Shown here one piece after another: positions 52,434-61,538 of a stretch of DNA of 64,000 bases; the stretch's first letter is position 1; every line of letters begins with the position of its first letter. Both the position numbers and the translations under genes were made by a program. Under the pieces are notes generated by a model. It had not been told where the DNA came from, made no database searches, and saw only the letters and a program-made list of their open reading frames with translations. Source of the DNA: Myxococcus hansupus (lineage in GTDB: Bacteria; Myxococcota; Myxococcia; Myxococcales; Myxococcaceae); NCBI RefSeq assembly GCF_000280925.3, contig NZ_CP012109.1:7212501-7276500 (forward strand), in the 5' to 3' direction.

Positions 52434-52677
52434 GAATAACAGCCTACACGGGCTTCATTCGCGAGCCATCCTCCTTTTGCGCCGGCCCCCCGCGGGCGTA
52501 CCGCGAAAGACAGGGCCCGAGGAGGCCGAGGGGTGAGCCCGGACACCGTCAGGGCGTGTGCCACGGCAGCGCCTGTCTCGGACGTCCCCATGCGCCGTGT
52601 ATGTAACTCAAGAGGTAGGCGGCGCAAAGGGAGACTCAGCCTGCCAGGTGACGCGTCACCCAGGAGCCCCAGCGCGC
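52434..52677. other. 244-nt gap, nothing recognised
   Basis: This is the gap between the Cys-rich lipoprotein and the site-2 protease stop, both on the minus strand. No gene, strong hairpin or repeat was noticed, though it must hold the promoter of the lipoprotein gene. Confidence 0.35.
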
Positions 52678-53835
52678 CTACGCCGGACGCTCCTGACGCC
52701 ACCTCGGCGCGCGCTGGCCCCGGCGCTCCTCCCGCGCCTGATACAGCGTCATGCCGCGCTGCACGTCATTCACATCCAGCGTGCCGGCGAGCGTCCCATC
52801 CGGCTCCACCACGATGAGCTGTGGCACCTCTTCCTCGGCCATGCGCCGCAGGGCCACCCAGCCATCCTCATCCAGCCGCACCACCACCGCGCGCTGCATC
52901 ACCTCGCGCGCCGTACGCGTCATCCGCTCCGCGTCGGGCACGCTGCGCACAACCTCCAGCGCCACCTGCCCCACGGGCCTGTCGCCCTCCGTCACCGGCA
53001 GCAGCAACAGCCGCTCGCGGCGCAGCTCCCACAGCGTCTCTTCCAGCGACGCCGCCGCGCCCACGCCCACGCGGCGCGGCGTCATCAGGTCGGCCACGGG
53101 CACGCGCTCCAGCGTCGCCTTCATCCGCACCTGCTGCGCCTCGCCCTGTGCGCCCATGAAGATGAAGACCGCGATGATGGCCAGGAACGGGTTCAGCGAC
53201 AGCACCGCCCAGACGCCGAAGAGCACCGCGAACGCACGCCCCATCACGGAGGCCACCTGCGTCGCGCGCACCGCGCCCAGCCGTCCCGTCAACGACGCGC
53301 GGACGATGCGCCCACCGTCCATGGGGAACGCGGGCAGCAGGTTGAACACGCCCAGGAACAGATTCAGGCTCGCCATGTAGAAGAGCGCGAACCGCAGGTT
53401 GAAGGAGCCCGCCTCCTGGAGCAACCACGTCGCGCCGCCCAGCAGGACCGCCAGCAGGATGCTCGTCAGCGGCCCCACCGCGGCCATCAACGCTTCGTCC
53501 CGGGGACGCGGCGGCGCCTCCGTCAGCTCGGACACGCCACCCACCATCATCAACGTAATCGAGCGCACCGTCCCGCCCCGGCGCAGCGCGTACACCGTGT
53601 GCGCCAGCTCATGGACGAACACGGACGCGAACAGCCCCACCGCCACCGCCAGGCCCCACAGCGCGGGTGAGCCACTCAGTCGCTCCGAGGGAACCTCGGC
53701 CACCTCCGCCGCGCGCCGGAAGGCACCGCCGAACAGGAAGGCCAGCACCGGCAACACAATCAGCAGCGAGAAATGGACGCGGATGGGAATGCCGCGGAAC
53801 GAACCGATTTGAAAGGAACCTCGCGCGGCACGCAT
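52678..53835 (-). CDS. M50 site-2 protease with CBS domains
   Basis: A 385-residue intramembrane metalloprotease. HExxH is seen as FVHELAH (about residue 80) and the third ligand region as NLLPAFPMDGGR (about residue 170). About five to six membrane helices span residues 20-225. A CBS-pair region follows (VADLMTPRRVGVGAAASLEETLWELRRERLLLLPVTE; VREVMQRA-like AREVMQRAVVVRL), which in this class of S2P-CBS proteins may sense nucleotides. The start MRAARGSFQIGSFRGIPIRVHFSLL is typical of the class. Confidence 0.9.
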   Translation of the reverse strand: MRAARGSFQIGSFRGIPIRVHFSLLIVLPVLAFLFGGAFRRAAEVAEVPSERLSGSPALWGLAVAVGLFASVFVHELAHTVYALRRGGTVRSITLMMVGGVSELTEAPPRPRDEALMAAVGPLTSILLAVLLGGATWLLQEAGSFNLRFALFYMASLNLFLGVFNLLPAFPMDGGRIVRASLTGRLGAVRATQVASVMGRAFAVLFGVWAVLSLNPFLAIIAVFIFMGAQGEAQQVRMKATLERVPVADLMTPRRVGVGAAASLEETLWELRRERLLLLPVTEGDRPVGQVALEVVRSVPDAERMTRTAREVMQRAVVVRLDEDGWVALRRMAEEEVPQLIVVEPDGTLAGTLDVNDVQRGMTLYQAREERRGQRAPRWRQERPA

Positions 53836-54055
53836 GACGCCCCTCCTTTGCAGGTTGTTTCAAACTCCATCCCGCCCACGCGTCGCGCACGGGCCCGGGG
53901 ACGGCCCGGTCGCCTGCCCGCCCCCTGAGTGTCCGCTGTCCAGCCATGGAGATGTCCGCCCGCGAGCAGGGCGGCGCAGGCCCCACCCCGCCCACGCCAG
54001 GGCCCGCCTACACTGACGCGCGCGGCATCTGCGTCCCCCGCTGGAGGCCCCTCCC

Positions 54056-54781
54056 ATGTGGAACCCTGTCACGTCCGCGCGGACTGTCTGGCGATTGACA
54101 CGGGCCGTCAAAGACCCGGAGAAACTCCAGGACGTCCTGGGTCTGGCCTCGGCCCTGGCGCCCCCCATGGCGATGCGGCGGCTGGTGGAGCGGTTGATGC
54201 ACCACGCCACGGCCGCGCAGGCCTTCATCGAACGCCCCCGCGTGGGCCTGCTCCACCTGCCCACGCTGCGCGCGCTGCCGCCACACACCCTGGGGCATGC
54301 CTTCGCGGACCACCTGGAGAAAAACCACCTGGATCCGCACGCCCTGCCCTACCTGGAGGCGCATACCGACGAGGAGTACGTCCGCGCGCACCTGCTCGAA
54401 TCCCATGACGTCTGGCACGTCCTCACCGGCTTTCCGACGGACGTGCCGGGCGAGCTGGGCATCCAGGCCTTCAGCCTGGCCCAGGTGGGCAGCCCCTTCG
54501 CGCTGGGCGTGCTCGCTGGAGGGCTGACGAACACCCTCCTCTACGCGTTCTCCCAGCGGGAGGCGCGCATGCGCGCCATCGTCCGGGGATGGCTGCTGGG
54601 GCAGCGGGCCCAGCTCCTCTTCGGGGCGCCGTGGCGTCAGATGTGGGAGGCGCCGCTGGCGGAGGTCCGCGGGCACTACGGCTTGGATCTACCGGCGGTG
54701 GAGGCCGTGCTGGACGACTTCATGCGTCCCACCACGGCGGCATGGAATCCGGGGGGCGCGTCAGCGCCCCAATCATGCTAG
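54056..54781 (+). CDS. Coq4-family protein
   Basis: A 241-residue protein matching Coq4. The metal motif HDVWHVLTGF (family HDxxH) is at about residue 122, with helices before and after (THEEYVRAHLL-like DEEYVRAHLLES; GIQAFSLAQVGSPFAL). In yeast and animals Coq4 works in coenzyme Q synthesis. Myxobacteria are thought to use menaquinone, so its role here is open. GGAGG lies 8 nt before the ATG. It directly precedes the acyl-CoA carboxylase genes. Confidence 0.82.
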   Translation: MWNPVTSARTVWRLTRAVKDPEKLQDVLGLASALAPPMAMRRLVERLMHHATAAQAFIERPRVGLLHLPTLRALPPHTLGHAFADHLEKNHLDPHALPYLEAHTDEEYVRAHLLESHDVWHVLTGFPTDVPGELGIQAFSLAQVGSPFALGVLAGGLTNTLLYAFSQREARMRAIVRGWLLGQRAQLLFGAPWRQMWEAPLAEVRGHYGLDLPAVEAVLDDFMRPTTAAWNPGGASAPQSC

Positions 54782-54782
54782 A
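54776..54782 (+). promoter_or_regulatory. TGCTAGA element before the carboxyltransferase gene
   Basis: TGCTAGA is followed by CGCGGCCCC and then ATG at 54792. No ribosome site lies between, so if TG-C-TAGACG is an extended -10, the transcript would be leaderless. A near-identical leader precedes the biotin carboxylase gene. It overlaps the end of the coq4-like gene. Confidence 0.4.
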
Positions 54783-54791
54783 CGCGGCCCC

Positions 54792-56354
<1,563 letters not shown>

Positions 56355-56472
56355 GGGATTCCGGGCCGCGCCTGCCCGCCCTCTGTTGTCCGGAGGGCAG
56401 GCAGGCACGCGCGATTCGGGAAATTTGGAGGTGACGAACGGGCTTACAGGGGCCAGGAAAGGAATCACCATT

Positions 56473-57087
56473 TTGTCCCACCGCCGCCTGCTCCTCTTTC
56501 TCTCCGACGTCGAAGGAAACCTCACCGCCCTGCGGCAGACGCTCAAGCGCGTTTGCGAGGCGGTGGACCTCGCCACGCCCGAGGTGAAGTGGGTGGAGCC
56601 TCCGCCCGAGGGGCTGGCCGACGCGGGCTGGCACGCCGTCGAGCTGGAACTTCCCCCCGCCCCCGGCCGCAAGGCGCGCAAGTCCGAACAGCCCTTCCTG
56701 GAAGAACAACTGGACGCCATGAGTCAGGCGCTGGCCCAGGACTTCAGGGACCGCGCGCTGGGCCTCTTCGTGGACCGCGAGCACAGCTACGCCCGCGCGT
56801 GTGTCAGCGGCCCGGGCCGCCCGTCCAAGGCCGTGGAAGGTGAAGTGTTGGACGTCCTGCGGCAGGCGGCGCGCTGGCTGGACGTGGAGACGGGCATGCT
56901 GGCCCGCCTCTTCGGCGGCGGTAACACGGCGCGCAACCTGCTGGCCGCCGCGGTCGACTTCGGGAACGAACCCAGCCAGTCGGGTCCGCCCACGCCCCCC
57001 GAGCCGGACGAGGACGACCGCTTCGTGGAGGCCAAGCTTTCGCAGGCCCGCGCTTACATGGAGCAGTACCTCAACACCCGGAAGTAG
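56473..57087 (+). CDS. Protein of unknown function inside the carboxylase operon
   Basis: A 204-residue soluble protein with a TTG start at 56473 preceded by AAAGGAA. Residues about 5-90 are alpha/beta (RLLLFLSDVEGNLTALRQTLKRV), the middle holds FLEEQLDAMSQALAQDFRDRALGLF, and the tail is acidic and Pro-rich. No domain recognised. It lies between the carboxyltransferase and biotin carboxylase genes on the same strand, so a role in assembly or control of the carboxylase is plausible. TTG at 56386 is a less likely start. Confidence 0.6.
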   Translation: MSHRRLLLFLSDVEGNLTALRQTLKRVCEAVDLATPEVKWVEPPPEGLADAGWHAVELELPPAPGRKARKSEQPFLEEQLDAMSQALAQDFRDRALGLFVDREHSYARACVSGPGRPSKAVEGEVLDVLRQAARWLDVETGMLARLFGGGNTARNLLAAAVDFGNEPSQSGPPTPPEPDEDDRFVEAKLSQARAYMEQYLNTRK

Positions 57088-57110
57088 AGGCGGCAATCAT
57101 GGGCGCCCCG

Positions 57111-57117
57111 TGCTAGA
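57111..57117 (+). promoter_or_regulatory. TGCTAGA element before the biotin carboxylase gene
   Basis: TGCTAGA is followed by CGGGCCCC and then ATG at 57126. The leader resembles that before the carboxyltransferase gene (TGCTAGACGCGGCCCC). A start point at or within a base of the ATG would give leaderless mRNA. Confidence 0.4.
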
Positions 57118-57125
57118 CGGGCCCC

Positions 57126-58637
57126 ATGCCCAAGATCCGCAAAGTGCTCGTCGCCAATCGCGGCGAGATCGCCATCCGGGTGATGCGCACCTGCAAGGAG
57201 CTCGGCATCGCCACGGTGGCGGTGTACTCGGAGGCGGACCGCTCCGCCCTTCACGTGCGCACGGCCGACCAGGCCATCTTCGTGGGGCCCCCGCCTTCGC
57301 GTGAGAGCTACCTGGTGCAGCAGCGCATCCTCGACGCCGCGAAGCAGGCCGGCGCGGATGCCATCCACCCCGGCTATGGCTTCCTCTCCGAGAACGCTTC
57401 CTTCGTCCGCGCCTGCGACGCCGCCGGGCTGACCTTCATCGGTCCGCCGGCCTCCGCCATGGACTCCATGGGCGAGAAGACCCGCGCCCGCGCGAACATG
57501 ATCAAGGCCGGCGTGCCCGTGGTGCCCGGCACCACCGAGCCCGTCGCCTCCGTCGAGGAAGCGCGCGCCTACGTGGAGAAGATTGGCCTGCCCGTCATGC
57601 TCAAGGCCGCGGGCGGCGGCGGCGGCAAGGGCATGCGCAAGGTGGAGCGCATGGAGGACTTCGAGTCCTCGTGGCGCTCCGCAAAGAGCGCGGCCCTCAA
57701 CGCCTTTGGCAACGACGCCGTCTACATCGAGAAGTACCTGGAGAAGCCACACCACGTGGAGATTCAGGTCTTCGCCGACCAGTACGGCAACACCATCCAC
57801 CTGAACGAGCGCGAGTGCTCCGCGCAGCGCCGTCACCAGAAGGTGGTGGAGGAGACGCCCAGCCCCATCCTCTCGCCGGAGCTGCGCGCGAAGATGGGCG
57901 AGGTCGCGGTGAAGGCGGCCAAGGCCGTCAACTACGTGGGCGCCGGGACGGTGGAGTTCCTGGTCGACGTGCACCGCAACTTCTACTTCCTGGAGATGAA
58001 CACCCGCCTCCAGGTGGAGCACCCGGTGACGGAGTGGGTGACGGGCCTGGACCTGGTCGCCATGCAGATTCGCGCCGCGGAGGGCGAGAAGCTCGGCCTC
58101 ACCGAGGCCCCCCGGCCGAACGGGCACTCCATCGAAGTGCGCGTCTACGCCGAGGACCCGAGCCGCAACTTCATGCCCAGCCCGGGCAAGATCACGTACC
58201 TGCGCGTGCCGGGTGGACCGAACGTGCGCGACGACTCGGGCGTGTTCCCCGGGTACACCGTGCCCAACGTCTACGACCCGATGATCTCCAAGCTGTCCGT
58301 GTGGGCCCCCACGCGGCGCGAGGCGATCGCCCGGACGCAGCGCGCGCTGTCCGAGTACGTGGTGAAGGGCATCACCACCAACATCCGCTACCTGCGGGCC
58401 ATCCTGGCGAACCCCGAGTTCATCGAGGGTGACTACGACACCAGCTTCCTCACCCGCCAGCACGACGCGCTGCTGGGCGCGGAGGACCCGAAGCTGAGTG
58501 AGATGGCGCTGCTGGCCAGCGTGGTGCACACGTACCAGAAGGACCAGAAGCGCTTGAAGACGCTGCCCGCCGCCACTGGTGGCCAGGGCAACGGCGGCGT
58601 CTCCCCGTGGAAGCTGGCGCTGCGCACGCGCCGCTAA
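57126..58637 (+). CDS. accC: Biotin carboxylase subunit of acyl-CoA carboxylase
   Basis: A 503-residue biotin carboxylase that carboxylates the biotin of the carrier protein with ATP and bicarbonate. Motifs: IRKVLVANRGEIAIRVMR, HPGYGFLSENASF, the glycine-rich ATP lid KAAGGGGGKGMR, and MNTRLQVEHPVTE. It is a stand-alone AccC-type subunit; the biotin carrier is encoded next. The C-terminus ends KLALRTRR. It belongs with the carboxyltransferase 5' of it. Confidence 0.95.
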   Translation: MPKIRKVLVANRGEIAIRVMRTCKELGIATVAVYSEADRSALHVRTADQAIFVGPPPSRESYLVQQRILDAAKQAGADAIHPGYGFLSENASFVRACDAAGLTFIGPPASAMDSMGEKTRARANMIKAGVPVVPGTTEPVASVEEARAYVEKIGLPVMLKAAGGGGGKGMRKVERMEDFESSWRSAKSAALNAFGNDAVYIEKYLEKPHHVEIQVFADQYGNTIHLNERECSAQRRHQKVVEETPSPILSPELRAKMGEVAVKAAKAVNYVGAGTVEFLVDVHRNFYFLEMNTRLQVEHPVTEWVTGLDLVAMQIRAAEGEKLGLTEAPRPNGHSIEVRVYAEDPSRNFMPSPGKITYLRVPGGPNVRDDSGVFPGYTVPNVYDPMISKLSVWAPTRREAIARTQRALSEYVVKGITTNIRYLRAILANPEFIEGDYDTSFLTRQHDALLGAEDPKLSEMALLASVVHTYQKDQKRLKTLPAATGGQGNGGVSPWKLALRTRR

Positions 58638-58659
58638 CCCCCAGCCCTTGAGGACTTCC

Positions 58660-59169
58660 ATGCGTTACTTCGCGAAGCAGCAGGGTCAGAAGGAAGCGGC
58701 TCCGGTGGACCTGGAGCCCCTGGGGAACGACCAGTACAAAATCACCGTGAACGGCACCACGTACCAGGTGGACGCGCTGGAGCTGGAGCACGGCACGCTG
58801 TCCATGCTGGTGGACGGCGAGTCGTACAACGTCGAGTTCGAGGAGAACGGCGACGAGCTTGGCGTGCTCCTGCGCGGCCAGGTGAACCGCATCGACGTGG
58901 CGGACGAGCGCCGGCTGCGGCTGCGCGCGGCCAACGCGGCCTTCTCCGTGGAGGGCAAGCAGCTCGTCACCGCGCCCATGCCGGGCAAGGTGGTGAAGGT
59001 GCTGGTGAAGGTGGGCGACGAGGTGAAGGAAGGCCAGGGCCTCGTCGTGGTGGAAGCCATGAAGATGGAGAACGAGCTCAAGAGCCCGAAGGCCGGCAAG
59101 GTGACGGAGCTGTTCGCCAAGGAAGGCACCGCCGTGGAGAACAACGCCAAGCTGGTGGTGGTGGAGTAA
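58660..59169 (+). CDS. Biotin carboxyl carrier protein
   Basis: A 169-residue carrier. The biotinylated lysine is in the EAMKMEN motif at about residue 131, within the C-terminal lipoyl/biotinyl domain (about 100-169). Residues 20-95 form a beta-rich domain resembling the BT-type linker of propionyl-CoA carboxylases (DQYKITVNGTTYQVDALELEH), which supports an acyl-CoA rather than pyruvate enzyme. The start is ATG at 58660 after a GAGGA. Confidence 0.92.
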   Translation: MRYFAKQQGQKEAAPVDLEPLGNDQYKITVNGTTYQVDALELEHGTLSMLVDGESYNVEFEENGDELGVLLRGQVNRIDVADERRLRLRAANAAFSVEGKQLVTAPMPGKVVKVLVKVGDEVKEGQGLVVVEAMKMENELKSPKAGKVTELFAKEGTAVENNAKLVVVE

Positions 59170-59173
59170 CGCG

Positions 59174-59689
59174 ATGGAGATGCTCTGCTCGCTGCGCACC
59201 ACCACCGAGGCCCAGCGCACCGCCCTGCTCCAGGCCCCCGAGGCGCTGGAGGCCTTCCTCGATGACGAGGAGGACTTCGGTGATGCGAAGGGCTCGGCGT
59301 TCCTGGAGCTGGACATCGGCGAGGCGTGGCACGGGCTCCAGTACCTGCTGACGGGGACGCCGTGGGAAGGCGCCGCGCCGCTGGACTTCCTGGTGCGCGG
59401 CGGCGAGGACGTGGGCGACATCGCCTCCGACGAGGGCACCGCGCGCATCTTCACCGCCGAGCAGGTGAAGTCGCTGTCCTCCGCGCTCCAGCAGGTGACG
59501 GAGAAGACGCTGCGCTCGCGCTACGACACGGCCGCCATGCAGGCCCAGGACATCTACCCTGGCACCTGGGACGAGCCCGAGACGGAAGTGGACCCGCTGG
59601 AGGAGCTCGTCTCCTACTTCGAGGAGCTCCAGAAGTTCGTGGCCACCGTCGCCAACCGCGGCGAGGCCCTGCTGGTGCACATCGGCTGA
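59174..59689 (+). CDS. DUF1877 (YfbM-like) protein
   Basis: A 171-residue soluble protein of the DUF1877 family. Typical features are the start EMLCSLRTTTEAQRTALL, DIGEAWHGLQYLLTGTPWEG in the middle, and a C-terminal helix SYFEELQKFVATVANRGEAL. The family has no established function. It starts 4 nt after the carrier gene stop, on the same strand, so it may be co-transcribed with the carboxylase genes. Confidence 0.82.
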   Translation: MEMLCSLRTTTEAQRTALLQAPEALEAFLDDEEDFGDAKGSAFLELDIGEAWHGLQYLLTGTPWEGAAPLDFLVRGGEDVGDIASDEGTARIFTAEQVKSLSSALQQVTEKTLRSRYDTAAMQAQDIYPGTWDEPETEVDPLEELVSYFEELQKFVATVANRGEALLVHIG

Positions 59690-59714
59690 AGCGGTGACGT
59701 GACGTGGCGGGCGC

Positions 59715-60491
59715 TCAGCCCGTCACCACGTCGTGCCCCAGCTTGAGCACCAGGGCCAGCACCACGCCCAGCACCACCTTGCGCACCAGCCTGTCGCCGC
59801 CCTTCACCGCCAGGTGCGCGCCCAGGTACGCGCCGGCGAACTGCGCGCCGGCCATGGGCAGCGCGACCTTCCACAGCACCACGCCCTTGAGGGTGAACAG
59901 CGCCACGGACGCGAGGTTGGACGCGAAGTTCACCACCTTCGCATCCGCGGACGCGCGGGCCAGTCCGTGCCCCAGCAGGGACGAGAAGGCCACGATGAGG
60001 AAGGTGCCCGTCCCCGGTCCGAAGAAGCCGTCATAGGTGCCGATGCCGAGCGCGATGAGCGCGCCAATGGCCCGGGCTCGCGCGGGCGGGCGGGGCTCGG
60101 GCTTGTCGCCAGGGCGAGGCCCCCTGCGAAAGGCGAGGAACACCGCCACCGCGATGAGCAGCACCAGCACCAGCGGCTTGAGCACCTCTGGCTTCACCAG
60201 CAACACCAGCGCGGCCCCGGCGAAGGCGCCGCCCAGGCCGAAGGGGAACGTCGTTCGCGCCAGCGTCCCGTCCACCAGCCCCGCGCGCGAGAAGCGCACC
60301 AACGCTGCGAACGAGCCGAAGACGGACTGCCCCTTGTTGGTCCCCAGCGCCACGTGCGGAGGCAGCCCCGCGGCCAGCAGCGCGGGCAACGAGATGAGCC
60401 CGCCACCTCCCGCGATGGCATCCACCAGGCCCGCGACCAACGCGGCGAAGCACAGCAGGATGAGGTGCAGCGTGCTGACGTCCACGTCCAC
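59715..60491 (-). CDS. TauE/SafE-family anion exporter
   Basis: A 258-residue membrane protein with about eight helices and the TauE/SafE signature (VDAIAGGGGLISLPALLAAGLPPHVALGTNKGQS; GFFGPGTGTFLIVAFSSLLG). The family moves sulfite, sulfonates and related anions; the substrate here is not known. The internal repeat of the two GGGG/GPGTG halves is normal for the fold. It is convergent with the DUF1877 gene, leaving only 25 nt between stops. Confidence 0.88.
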   Translation of the reverse strand: MDVDVSTLHLILLCFAALVAGLVDAIAGGGGLISLPALLAAGLPPHVALGTNKGQSVFGSFAALVRFSRAGLVDGTLARTTFPFGLGGAFAGAALVLLVKPEVLKPLVLVLLIAVAVFLAFRRGPRPGDKPEPRPPARARAIGALIALGIGTYDGFFGPGTGTFLIVAFSSLLGHGLARASADAKVVNFASNLASVALFTLKGVVLWKVALPMAGAQFAGAYLGAHLAVKGGDRLVRKVVLGVVLALVLKLGHDVVTG

Positions 60492-60626
60492 CGGGATGAA
60501 CCTCCTCGCGGGCGGCGCCTGGGTATCACGGGCCCGGTCCGTCGCCCATCACCGCCCGCTTCTTGCGTCATCGCCTGCCTTGGGCGTCAATGCCGGGAAG
60601 ACTCGCTCCCCCCGCCGAGGTCCCCC

Positions 60627-61439
60627 GTGCTCGCGACCCTCATCACCACGTTGGCGCTCACCCTGGGCTCGGTTCCGATTCCACAAGACCCTTCCGCCGC
60701 CACCTGCCGCTCCATCGACGGCAAGGTGTCCTGTGGCTACAAGTGTTTGTCGGACGGACAGCGCGTGCGGTGCGCCCAGACGCAGCAGGGCCACTGCCAG
60801 GTGATTGACGGACAGGCGGTCTGCTTCGACCCGCCGGCCCACGTGCGGAAGGCCTATGGCGACGCGCTGCCCAAGCCCGAGTGTCAGAGCGTCGATGGCG
60901 CGGTGGCGTGTGGCTACAACTGCGTGACGCAGCCCGGACGCGTGAAGTGCGCGCAGTCGCCGGCGGGCGTGTGCCGGAGCCGCGGCGGCGAGCTGGAGTG
61001 CTTCGACCCGTCCGCGGTCGTCTTCGCCGTGTACGGCAAGGACACGCCGCGCGCGGAGTGTCACAGCAACGCCGTGGAGACGACGTGTGGCTACGGCTGC
61101 ACCAAGTCCTCGGAAGGCATGCGCTGCGCCCGGACGCCCGCGGGCGTCTGCAAGGTCGCGGGCAGCAAGGTCACCTGCTTCGACCCGCCGCCCGCCGCGC
61201 TGTGCGCCTGGAAGCGCGAGCTGCCCGCGCCGCAGTGCAAGACCAGCGAGATGGGCCCGGTGTGCGGGTATGCCTGCGCCACGGCGTTCACCAAGTCCGC
61301 GTGCGCGTCCACCCCGGACGGGGTGTGCAAGGTCTTCGACAGCGAGGTCCATTGCTTCGACCCGCCGGCTGAACAGAAGGCCGACCCGGCGTGTCTGGCA
61401 GCGCTCGGACTGGCGGCCTTGGATGGCGCGGCGCCGTGA
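60627..61439 (+). CDS. Secreted Cys-rich protein with four tandem repeats
   Basis: A 270-residue protein starting with GTG at 60627 and a signal-like leader (MLATLITTLALTLGSVPIP). It consists of four repeats of about 60 residues, each with six cysteines: C...CGYxC...C...GxC...CFDPP. The repeats start at CRSIDGK, CQSVDGA, CHSNAVE and CKTSEMG. Three disulfides per unit are likely. No named family was recognised. The upstream extension to 59733 is in an antisense-type frame and is not used. Confidence 0.7.
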   Translation: MLATLITTLALTLGSVPIPQDPSAATCRSIDGKVSCGYKCLSDGQRVRCAQTQQGHCQVIDGQAVCFDPPAHVRKAYGDALPKPECQSVDGAVACGYNCVTQPGRVKCAQSPAGVCRSRGGELECFDPSAVVFAVYGKDTPRAECHSNAVETTCGYGCTKSSEGMRCARTPAGVCKVAGSKVTCFDPPPAALCAWKRELPAPQCKTSEMGPVCGYACATAFTKSACASTPDGVCKVFDSEVHCFDPPAEQKADPACLAALGLAALDGAAP

Positions 61440-61538
61440 GTCGAAGTAAGGGGCTGGCGCTCCGGCCGTCTGCTTGGATGTGCCGGAGGACAGCGGTAGG
61501 GTTCGCTTTTCTCGCAGGACGAAGGAGCAGGGCCGCGC

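Noticed and set aside
59733..60626. Upstream extension of the four-repeat Cys-rich protein
   Set aside because: The added part is antisense to the TauE/SafE gene and highly charged; the signal peptide begins only at 60627.
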